DNA of 7,469 nucleotides, from NCBI GenBank assembly GCA_023667165.1, contig JAMPAO010000116.1:1-7469 (forward strand). Direction: 5' to 3'. Shown piece by piece: positions 1 to 5,503 of this stretch. Position 1 is the stretch's first letter. Each line of letters starts with the position of its first letter. A program made the translations under genes and the position numbers. Below the pieces are notes generated by a model, which did not search any database, was not told the origin of the DNA, and was given only the letters and a program-made list of their open reading frames with translations. Source of the DNA: Ruminococcus sp. (GTDB lineage Bacteria > Bacillota > Clostridia > Oscillospirales > Ruminococcaceae).

Positions 1-450
1 AGCGGCAAGCCTATCTCCGAAAGGAACGTCAGAGATCTGGCAAGGAAGAAAAACGTTACAGTAAGCCTTGAATACTCCGGCTACAGCGTTTCCGTCAACA
101 GTGACAATATCGACCCCAAAAGGCAGGGAGATCTGGATTTCTCCTCCAAAAAGAAATTCATGACAAAATCCGAGGAAAAGCGCTTTTCCGGCGCGGCGGA
201 GGTAAGGCAGCTCGTCTTTAAGTCCGGCAGCCTTAACGGCATAAGCACCGTGACATTGGACGTTACCATGAGAGGAAACTCCAAGGGCAAGACCGCAAAG
301 CTCCTGCTCCGCACCGCCGACGGAAAATATATCCTCGTAGCCGAGGCAAAGGTGGGCAGCGACAGGAAGGTTTCCTTTGATATCACAAAGCCCGGGGATT
401 ACATCATCTACACCGGTACTGTCGATATTAAATATACGACTGCCGAATAA
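1..450 (+). CDS. C-terminal part of an unrecognised, probably extracytoplasmic beta-rich protein (5' end outside window)
   Basis: The frame is open from the first base to the TAA at 448-450, giving 149 visible residues. The first ATG inside it, at 160, lies in the middle of continuous coding-like sequence, so the gene almost certainly starts before the window. The visible part is rich in beta-branched and small polar residues with alternating hydrophobics and short turns such as GNSKGK, TADGKY and KPGDY. This suggests an all-beta, Ig-like or cell-surface module. No membrane segment, sortase LPxTG signal, dockerin or catalytic motif is visible at the C-terminus. A terminator follows 11 bases after the stop, so this is the last gene of its transcript. 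Codon use and G+C match the next chromosomal gene and differ from the A+T-rich genes to the right. The family was not recognised and no function is proposed. Confidence 0.8.
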   Translation, partial: SGKPISERNVRDLARKKNVTVSLEYSGYSVSVNSDNIDPKRQGDLDFSSKKKFMTKSEEKRFSGAAEVRQLVFKSGSLNGISTVTLDVTMRGNSKGKTAKLLLRTADGKYILVAEAKVGSDRKVSFDITKPGDYIIYTGTVDIKYTTAE

Positions 451-461
451 AAAAATAACAG

Positions 462-501
462 CGGCTGCAAAGACCTTGAAAAGCCTTTGCAGCCGTTTTT
501 T
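462..501 (+). terminator. Intrinsic terminator after the partial gene
   Basis: A perfect 11-bp stem (462-472 pairs with 485-495, sequence CGGCTGCAAAG) with a 12-nt loop is followed at once by six T residues (496-501). It lies 11 bases after the stop at 450, as expected of a rho-independent terminator. Confidence 0.93.
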
Positions 502-589
502 GTGCGCCGCCGCACCTCCCCCGAGGCGGCGGCACTGTCCGTGAAAAATTACACAATTATTACAATTAGCTTTCAAAACGGATATTTTA

Positions 590-618
590 TTGAAATACGA
601 ACGTTTTTGTGGTATAGT
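590..618 (+). promoter_or_regulatory. Sigma-70-type promoter for the LCP-like gene
   Basis: The -35 box is TTGAAA (590-595), followed by a 17-bp spacer and a -10 box TATAGT (613-618) preceded by TGG, which fits an extended -10 (TGn). Transcription would start near 625 and leave a leader of about 60 nt before the ATG at 686. Confidence 0.8.
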
Positions 619-685
619 AATATCAGAGCGCTTTCGCATAAACCGCGGCGCTCCGCAAGTATGATTTTCCGAGGGGATATATTTT

Positions 686-1609
686 ATGTCGAAAAAAAGC
701 GCCAAAATCGCAGCGACCTATTTTATAACGATCATAGCCGCGCTTGCAATAATAGGCGGCGCGGGATATTTTTTGCTGACGTCGTATCTTAACGGAAGCT
801 CGGTCGATGAGAGCGCAATAAAGCCGTCCTCGTCGGAGGAAGCTCCCTCGGTACTGTCGGAGGATTACGAGCCTTCCGAAGCCGACGGGCAGACCCTGCT
901 CGCCGTATATGAGCCGGAAAAGCGCAGCACCGCCGCCTGCTTTGTGCTGGCAAGGTTCGTGCCGACGGAAAACAAGGTCGTGATCGTCCCTCTCCAGACG
1001 GATATCTGCACGACCCTTGACGGCAAGAGCAATACCTTGTATGAATTTTACCGTCTTGGAGGGATACCCGACGCAAAGCGCGCAGCCGAACAGTCAACGG
1101 GTATAAAAATAGACAAATACATCAAATTTACCGAAAGCAGTTTTGTGACGTTCTCTAATTTTATGGGGAATGTCAATTACGATGTGCCGTACAATCTGAT
1201 CTACGAAAACGAAAGCACGGGTGAAAGCACGATCATAAAAAGCGGGGATCAGACCCTCGATTCCACGTCCCTGAGAAAGATACTCACATTTCCCAATTTC
1301 AAGGGCGGCGAGGAATACCGCGCGAAGGTGGTCGGCGCTCTTGCCGCGGATCTGATAAATTCCGGCTCGAAGGGAATATTGAAGGACGCTCTCGACACGG
1401 TATTTACCGATGTGATAAACAGCGATATCGAAACCGATATCACGCGCTATGATTACGATGAGAAAAAAGCGGCGATACAGTATGTACTCAACAACTCCGA
1501 TTCGCCCGCTCAGCTTGTTATTCCGTCGGGCACGTACAACGAAAACAACTGCTATGTGCTTGACGAAACGTTTATTCAGGCTCTTCCGAGGTGGTTTTAC
1601 ATGGAATGA
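686..1609 (+). CDS. Membrane-anchored LytR-CpsA-Psr (LCP)-like protein with degenerate catalytic motifs
   Basis: The 307-residue protein has a short basic N-terminus, one membrane segment at about residues 9-33, a Ser/Glu/Pro-rich linker (about 38-66) and an extracytoplasmic domain. LCP proteins transfer undecaprenyl-linked glycopolymers such as teichoic acid to peptidoglycan outside the membrane. The resemblance is in residues 68-226: a beta strand ending VVIVPLQTD where LCP proteins have an IPRDT-like motif, then YRLGGIPDAKRAAEQSTGIKI leading into DKYIKF, and a GNVNYDVP segment matching the family's GGV-V-VP region. The arginine of IPRDT is absent (Q-T-D instead), and the later R-x-R/D-x-x-R cluster is reduced to roughly R212. 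A role as an active transferase is therefore doubtful; a regulatory or binding paralogue is equally possible. The start is supported by GAGGGGA (671-677) eight bases before the ATG, and by the promoter at 590-618. Confidence 0.72.
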   Translation: MSKKSAKIAATYFITIIAALAIIGGAGYFLLTSYLNGSSVDESAIKPSSSEEAPSVLSEDYEPSEADGQTLLAVYEPEKRSTAACFVLARFVPTENKVVIVPLQTDICTTLDGKSNTLYEFYRLGGIPDAKRAAEQSTGIKIDKYIKFTESSFVTFSNFMGNVNYDVPYNLIYENESTGESTIIKSGDQTLDSTSLRKILTFPNFKGGEEYRAKVVGALAADLINSGSKGILKDALDTVFTDVINSDIETDITRYDYDEKKAAIQYVLNNSDSPAQLVIPSGTYNENNCYVLDETFIQALPRWFYME

Positions 1610-1613
1610 GCGG

Positions 1614-1639
1614 GTTTTTTGAAAAAAATTTCAAAAAAC
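1614..1639. repeat. Perfect A/T inverted repeat between the LCP-like gene and the tRNA promoter
   Basis: GTTTTTTGAAA (1614-1624) and TTTCAAAAAAC (1629-1639) form a perfect 11-bp inverted repeat with a 4-base A loop. It begins five bases after the stop at 1609 and ends two bases before the -35 box of the tRNA promoter. It has no G+C-rich stem and no trailing T run, so it is at best a weak terminator. It may instead act as an upstream A-tract element of the strong promoter beside it. Confidence 0.6.
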
Positions 1640-1641
1640 TA

Positions 1642-1670
1642 TTGACAAACTCATTTTACTGTGATATAAT
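1642..1670 (+). promoter_or_regulatory. Fully consensus promoter of the initiator tRNA gene
   Basis: TTGACA (1642-1647), a 17-bp spacer, and TATAAT (1665-1670) preceded by TGA (extended -10). Every position of both hexamers matches the sigma-70/sigma-A consensus, as expected for a stable-RNA gene. Transcription should start near 1677, leaving a leader of about 34 nt before the mature tRNA at 1711. Confidence 0.93.
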
Positions 1671-1710
1671 AATATAGCACTCAAAATTATGCCTTTTGTT
1701 TGTCAGTTTC

Positions 1711-1910
<200 letters not shown>

Positions 1911-3074
1911 CTAATCGTTACTAAATGTAAAGTTTTTATTAACGGAATCAATCATTTTAAACTTTTCACTTAAATCAACGTGTGAATATGTATTTGCTGT
2001 CAGCGTATAGTCTGAATGTCCAAGCCATTCCTGCACGTCTTTCATAGAATAGCCCAAAGAAACCAACAGACTTGCACAGGAATGTCTTAAATCGTGAAAT
2101 CTGATATGCCGTAAACCGTTCTTTTCTAACAGCTTGCCGAAAGTATCGGTTACATAATCGGGATTTATCAAGTCACCTTGTGCATTAACGCATATATAAT
2201 CTGAATACGATTGATTGTAGCAGTTGCCGAGTATTCTAACGTTTTCCCGCTGCTTTTCTAACAGGATTGTCAGATATTCGGCTATTGTATCGCATAGCGG
2301 TAATATACGTCTGCTTGTTTCCGTTTTCATCTTGTCTTGCGGTATGGGAGAAAGTTTGCCGTTTTTGTCCTTACCTCTTACAACCTTATTGCAGATTGAA
2401 ATAGTACGGTTTGTAAAATCTATTGCTTCCCATTTCAAACCGAGTATTTCAGACCGCCGCAAACCGTAATAAGCCGCAAACAACACGGGCGTTTCAATTG
2501 TAGAGCCTTTAGAAACATCTAACAGCTTGTTTAATTCTTCTAACGTGTAAAAGGCTGCGTGATAGCGTTCCCGTTTAGGCTTGTCCACAAGGTCGGCTAT
2601 GTTTTCCCTGATTAGCTTTGATTTTACAGCGTATTGCAGGGCGGTTCTGATAATGCCGTGATGTTTAATAACCGTGTTAGGGCTTAACCCAGTATTCAGC
2701 TTGTCGGAATAGTATCTTTGAATATCCATAGGCTGAATTTTGCTTAGCTTGATGTTCTTTTCCTTGAAATAAGGGTATATATGTTTATTCAACATATGTT
2801 GATACCCGTCATAGGTTGTTATCTGTACGTTAGGTTTATTCAGTTCAACCCAGTTTTTCAAGAAATCGCAAAACAGCATTTTTGATGGCTCTACATAATC
2901 AGAGCCTTCATATTCTGCAAGCAGTTCCTTTAAAGCCTGTTCGGCTTTACGTTTGTTGTTCTTGACTTCCATATTTAGGGAAATCCATTTCTGCTTACGT
3001 TTACCCTCGCTGTCCTTAAAATTTAAAACGGCATAATATTTGCCATTTTTTACCTGTAAACTTCCAGTTGCCAT
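1911..3074 (-). CDS. int: Tyrosine recombinase (integrase) of the mobile element
   Basis: The 387-residue protein has the full length and three-part build of integrases from Gram-positive integrative elements and temperate phages. It has an N-terminal AP2-like arm-DNA-binding module (about 4-50, with SLQVKNGKYYAVLNF), a helical SAM-like core-binding domain (about 65-150, including TYDGYQHMLNKHI) and a C-terminal catalytic domain (about 172-370). The catalytic set looks complete: R206 in YYGLRRSEI, K250 in the beta hairpin before TETSRR, H327 and R330 in HDLRH, H353 in LGHSD, and the nucleophile Y363 in TANTYSHV. It cuts and rejoins DNA at att sites; its place next to tRNA-fMet suggests that tRNA as target. 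AGGAGG lies 11 bases before the ATG (CCTCCT at 3086-3091 on the plus strand). Its own promoter is just upstream, so it need not depend on the excisionase transcript. No sign of decay is seen. Confidence 0.96.
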   Translation of the reverse strand: MATGSLQVKNGKYYAVLNFKDSEGKRKQKWISLNMEVKNNKRKAEQALKELLAEYEGSDYVEPSKMLFCDFLKNWVELNKPNVQITTYDGYQHMLNKHIYPYFKEKNIKLSKIQPMDIQRYYSDKLNTGLSPNTVIKHHGIIRTALQYAVKSKLIRENIADLVDKPKRERYHAAFYTLEELNKLLDVSKGSTIETPVLFAAYYGLRRSEILGLKWEAIDFTNRTISICNKVVRGKDKNGKLSPIPQDKMKTETSRRILPLCDTIAEYLTILLEKQRENVRILGNCYNQSYSDYICVNAQGDLINPDYVTDTFGKLLEKNGLRHIRFHDLRHSCASLLVSLGYSMKDVQEWLGHSDYTLTANTYSHVDLSEKFKMIDSVNKNFTFSND

Positions 3075-3102
3075 ATTAACTATAACCTCCTAAAAATTAA
3101 CA

Positions 3103-3159
3103 ACTGTCTGCCGTTTGACTACACTATTATAGCATAATCATAACAGCAGACAGTCAAAC
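3103..3159. repeat. Interlocking inverted repeats around the integrase promoter
   Basis: ACTGTCTGC (3103-3111) has its exact inverse GCAGACAGT at 3146-3154, and GTTTGACT (3113-3120) has its exact inverse AGTCAAAC at 3152-3159. The order A-B...A'-B' means the two pairings cannot both form as simple nested hairpins. The halves flank the -10 box at 3126-3131. This suits binding sites for Int, Xis or a repressor on either side of the promoter. The assignment to a protein is inference. Confidence 0.65.
3126..3136 (-). promoter_or_regulatory. Extended -10 promoter of the integrase gene
   Basis: On the minus strand this reads TATGCTATAAT, a perfect extended -10 (TATGnTATAAT). No good -35 lies at 17 bp; the nearest match, TTGACT, is at 20 bp. 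Transcription would start near 3119, leaving a leader of about 45 nt with the AGGAGG at 3086-3091. Confidence 0.68.
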
Positions 3160-3172
3160 ATAATTTTAATAT

Positions 3173-3364
3173 TTATTGAACATTATGTAAAAATTCAATA
3201 ACACAATATTTTGGTATAATGTGCTTTTTGCCAACTTTTACACTTTTTATCGCTTTTGTATTTACAAGCTCATAGGCTTTATTTTTACCAATATTTAGCA
3301 TATGTGTTAAATCTTCTACATCGACTACATCGGGGTAATTTGAGAACATATTTTTATATTCCAT
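3173..3364 (-). CDS. xis: Excisionase-like small HTH DNA-binding protein
   Basis: The 63-residue protein is almost entirely one MerR-like winged-helix module of the excisionase/HTH_17 type. VEDLTHMLNIGKNKAYELV (residues 16-34) is the helix-turn-helix, and SVKVGKKHIIPKYCVIEFL (41-59) supplies the wing and last helix. Such proteins bend att DNA and turn the integrase towards excision; some act as regulators instead. Its position between cargo and int fits this. The ATG overlaps the stop of the upstream gene by one base (TAATG, 3362-3366), which suggests translational coupling, with AAAGGA about 14 bases upstream as a weak ribosome site. A second Met at residue 6 has no better signal. It is separated from int by 98 bp carrying the int promoter. 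Confidence 0.85.
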   Translation of the reverse strand: MEYKNMFSNYPDVVDVEDLTHMLNIGKNKAYELVNTKAIKSVKVGKKHIIPKYCVIEFLHNVQ

Positions 3365-3702
3365 TATTTTACATCGTTTCCTTTCTTTTTTCTCTGAATT
3401 TCTTCAATTATATCATCAAGATAACCTATAGGGTGGATAGCCAGTTCTTCATCTTTATATGACGGTCTTAATATACTGCACAAGTTATCAAGAAATTTTT
3501 CGGCTTCTTCGGTTATTTCAAGCGGCTTGTTAAGCAATTCCTTTTGTTCACTGCTTAAATCCCAACATTGTAAAGACTTGTTAATCATAACCCGTCTTTC
3601 GCAGTATTCAACCGTTAGGAATAGCCTATAAGCAGTTACTACCATATCATCTGTTATAAATCCTTGCTGAAGCAAATCGTTAAATTCTGCATAGTTTTCC
3701 AT
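3364..3702 (-). CDS. Unrecognised 112-residue protein between the radical SAM and excisionase genes
   Basis: The start at MENYAEF (ATG at 3700-3702) is chosen because AGGGGG (CCCCCT at 3711-3716 on the plus strand) lies eight bases upstream. An ATG two codons earlier would be only two bases from it, and the longer open frame up to 3753 runs into the radical SAM gene. The ribosome site overlaps the stop codon of that gene. The protein is acidic and mainly helical by appearance, with three cysteines (C34, C46, C75) and a basic C-terminal tail (RKKKGNDVK). It has no signal peptide, membrane segment or known motif. The tight spacing to the radical SAM enzyme (13 bases) makes a partner, chaperone or substrate role possible. 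The 1-base overlap with the excisionase gene makes a role in element control equally possible. Confidence 0.78.
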   Translation of the reverse strand: MENYAEFNDLLQQGFITDDMVVTAYRLFLTVEYCERRVMINKSLQCWDLSSEQKELLNKPLEITEEAEKFLDNLCSILRPSYKDEELAIHPIGYLDDIIEEIQRKKKGNDVK

Positions 3703-3715
3703 TGACATTGCCCCC

Positions 3716-5203
3716 TTATTCGCCGTCTTGCTCTTTGTTTTTAAGCAAAGCACCAGCTAACAAGGCAAGCAATATCCCGCCTGTAACAGTTGCGGGGTTT
3801 ATGGCTTTCTTGACAGCGTTTTTAGTTGCGTGTTGAATTAGAGCCGTTGACGGGTACGGATTTCCATAAAGTGTATTTTGACGGTCATAATACATTTTTT
3901 CGTAATCATCAATACGCTTTCCGAGACTTTTGTCTGAATAACTGTATGCTGTACTGTTTTCCAAATCAAACCCGCAGATTTCGGTTAAAAAATACTTGCG
4001 TACTTGCATATCTTTCATTTCGTATGCACATATTAAAATTCCTATATTTTGCAATTCCGAATGTAACATATTCGGGAAAAGTTCGTGCAGTTTCTTTAAG
4101 CCATCTTCAAAATTTTTCATTAATTCTATGTTTGTTTCCGCAACTGCAACGATTTCTTCATTTAAAGGTTCTTTGTGTAACCAACAGTCGGTATAACCGT
4201 TTTTATAATAGAATAGTACCGTGTTCCACACATCTAACCGTTGTGATTGTTCTTCGGTCAATGGTTTTTCCCAGCAATAATTAACAATGTATGCACACAA
4301 ATTATTGTTGCAGTTCCGAATATTGTCACATATAATATCTTTGCCGCTGTCAATATCGGCATACGGTTGTAAACAGCCTGAAAAAACTGCACCTGTAGCA
4401 GATACCGAAAAACTTTTAAGGAATATAACATAACCGTCCCTTATGTACGAATCATCAATGATGTTAAAATCGTTTTCGTGCAGTGAAAATTTTCTGTAAC
4501 CTTCATTATAGAGTTTTTGAAAATTCTTTAAACCGTTTCCACGCAAAATAATTGCAGTATCAAACAGCGATTTCTCTTGTTTGGGTGTAGTTCCATATCC
4601 TATAAATGACTTGCTTTGATTAGCTGCGTGCAATATTTTAGGGTCTACACCAGAATTGTAAAAATCTATAGTTTGGTCAATCACATCTGAGTTATTGTGT
4701 AAATCTGTACTTACGGCAATGCTAACATATGAGTTAATATTATAAAAATCCTTTAAATGGGTTTGTTTGGCTATTTCTTTCATTCTCTTACCCCACGGAG
4801 TATTTGACAACTTTTTACAATATTCCCCTAATTTTACTAAAGCATTTTTTATATCGGGGTCTTGAATTGTGCCGTTGGTGAAAATAAAAACTTTGTGAGT
4901 TTTTATACCACGGCGAATAATTTCATTAACAAGATAAATCAATCCGTCCTTTGCTAAAAGCGGTTCACCGCCATTCAGCCTTAAATCGTATAAGTCAAAA
5001 AATTCCATTTCGTCTAAAACTTTATCAATAACTTCTTTAGACATATCAAGATTTTGTGCGTCTCCACGGGAACAAAATGCACACTTCATATTACAGCGGC
5101 GAGTTAATTCAAATGATAAGGTTTTTACAAAATAAAAGTATTCTTGTGCAGTCTCTTGTGTCTGTATTTGGTTTATTTTTTCTTTCATATGCTTACTATT
5201 CAT
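3716..5203 (-). CDS. Radical SAM enzyme with SPASM-like cysteine-rich region and hydrophobic C-terminal tail
   Basis: The 495-residue protein carries the radical SAM signature CxxxCxxC at C37, C41 and C44 (FELTRRCNMKCAFC), which holds the [4Fe-4S] cluster that splits S-adenosylmethionine. A GGEPL motif (78-82) and an FIFTNGT strand (107-112) typical of the fold follow. After the barrel come SATGAVFSGC (C277), then C292, C298, C303, C310 and C340. This resembles the G-x-pattern-C of SPASM/auxiliary-cluster domains used by peptide-modifying enzymes, though the spacing is not a clean match. Residues 471-487 are a glycine- and leucine-rich hydrophobic stretch flanked by lysines, possibly a tail anchor or amphipathic helix. 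No RiPP precursor is obvious next to it. It is followed after 13 bases by the 112-residue gene. A promoter and repeats lie in the 300 bp upstream; AAAGGA is about 13 bases before the ATG. Substrate and reaction are unknown. Confidence 0.92.
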   Translation of the reverse strand: MNSKHMKEKINQIQTQETAQEYFYFVKTLSFELTRRCNMKCAFCSRGDAQNLDMSKEVIDKVLDEMEFFDLYDLRLNGGEPLLAKDGLIYLVNEIIRRGIKTHKVFIFTNGTIQDPDIKNALVKLGEYCKKLSNTPWGKRMKEIAKQTHLKDFYNINSYVSIAVSTDLHNNSDVIDQTIDFYNSGVDPKILHAANQSKSFIGYGTTPKQEKSLFDTAIILRGNGLKNFQKLYNEGYRKFSLHENDFNIIDDSYIRDGYVIFLKSFSVSATGAVFSGCLQPYADIDSGKDIICDNIRNCNNNLCAYIVNYCWEKPLTEEQSQRLDVWNTVLFYYKNGYTDCWLHKEPLNEEIVAVAETNIELMKNFEDGLKKLHELFPNMLHSELQNIGILICAYEMKDMQVRKYFLTEICGFDLENSTAYSYSDKSLGKRIDDYEKMYYDRQNTLYGNPYPSTALIQHATKNAVKKAINPATVTGGILLALLAGALLKNKEQDGE

Positions 5204-5261
5204 AAATTATACATATTCCTTTCGTTTATTATCAAATTCTGATTTTATTGTATAAGGTATC

Positions 5262-5320
5262 AAATCACGGTTTTATCTACTCGTTTCAAGAAAAAACGGT
5301 AAAAATTACAACCGTGATTT
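5262..5320. repeat. 11-bp inverted repeat with internal competing half site
   Basis: AAATCACGGTT (5262-5272) and AACCGTGATTT (5310-5320) are exact inverses separated by 37 bases. Within the gap, ACGGT at 5296-5300 is also the inverse of ACCGT at 5311-5315. On the minus-strand RNA this second, shorter hairpin is followed by six U (5290s on the plus strand read as A). The two pairings share one arm and exclude each other. Confidence 0.7.
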
Positions 5321-5391
5321 TAACCTTGAAAAGTCCTTCAATCAACGTTATATAGCCATTTGTTTTTTGCTTTTCGGTAAAAATTACAACC
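5297..5391. repeat. Two copies of a 17-bp direct repeat with internal dyad symmetry
   Basis: CGGTAAAAATTACAACC occurs exactly at 5297-5313 and 5375-5391, 78 bp apart. Within it, GGT-N3-AATT-N3-ACC is a 16-bp imperfect palindrome, the form expected of a dimeric protein's binding site. No third complete copy was noticed in the window. Confidence 0.75.
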
Positions 5392-5427
5392 ATTAATATA
5401 AATGAATATATTCCTTTTATATTTGTG

Positions 5428-5456
5428 ATTATATTGCACTACAGTACATAGGTTAA
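5428..5456 (-). promoter_or_regulatory. Candidate promoter for the radical SAM operon, framed by direct repeats
   Basis: On the minus strand: TTAACC (5451-5456) as -35 (4 of 6 to consensus), a 17-bp spacer, and a perfect TATAAT -10 (5428-5433). The 10-bp direct repeat ACAGTACATA (plus strand) occurs at 5441-5450, inside the spacer, and at 5457-5466, just upstream of the -35. A partial copy ACAGTA lies at 5469-5474. A protein binding these repeats would control access to the promoter. The surrounding sequence is A+T-rich, so chance hexamers are a risk. Confidence 0.45.
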
Positions 5457-5466
5457 ACAGTACATA
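5441..5466. repeat. 10-bp direct repeats, 16-bp period
   Basis: ACAGTACATA at 5441-5450 and 5457-5466, with ACAGTA again at 5469-5474. Position around the -35 box suggests operator sites; iteron-like sites for the PrimPol encoded just upstream are the alternative. Confidence 0.6.
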
Positions 5467-5503
5467 TAACAGTAATGCTATACCATAAATAGGATATATG
5501 CAG

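Larger units (their letters stand above)
5204..5503. other. Non-coding, repeat-rich region between PrimPol and radical SAM genes
   Basis: Three hundred bases without a convincing gene. It holds a minus-strand promoter candidate, a 10-bp direct repeat around that promoter, two copies of a 17-bp repeat and an 11-bp inverted repeat, each listed separately. If transcription starts near 5421, the radical SAM message would have a leader of about 215 nt. A 35-codon minus-strand frame (5286-5393) lies inside. No strong intrinsic terminator for the PrimPol message is seen. A role as leader/control region or as replication origin is possible. Confidence 0.6.

Noticed and set aside
160..450. Complete 96-residue gene starting at the ATG at 160
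   Set aside because: The same frame is open and coding-like back to base 1 and no ribosome site precedes 160, so the gene is treated as truncated by the window edge.
3703..3753. Longer version of the 112-residue protein starting at 3753
   Set aside because: That start lies inside the radical SAM coding region without a ribosome site, whereas AGGGGG is correctly placed for the ATG at 3700-3702.
3716..5203. Viperin-like antiviral nucleotide cyclase
   Set aside because: The cysteine motif context (RRCNMKCAFC), the GGEP motif, the length of 495 residues and the cysteine-rich region after the barrel fit SPASM-type enzymes better than the shorter viperins. Only a family search could settle it.
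5326..5354. Plus-strand promoter-like pair TTGAAA-17-TATATA that could give an RNA antisense to the PrimPol 3' end
   Set aside because: The -10 is only 4 of 6 to consensus in strongly A+T-rich DNA, no terminator or gene follows on that strand, and replication-control antisense RNAs normally lie at the 5' side of rep genes.
5262..5391. CRISPR array
   Set aside because: There are only two copies of a 17-bp repeat, 78 bp apart, with no third copy and no cas genes.
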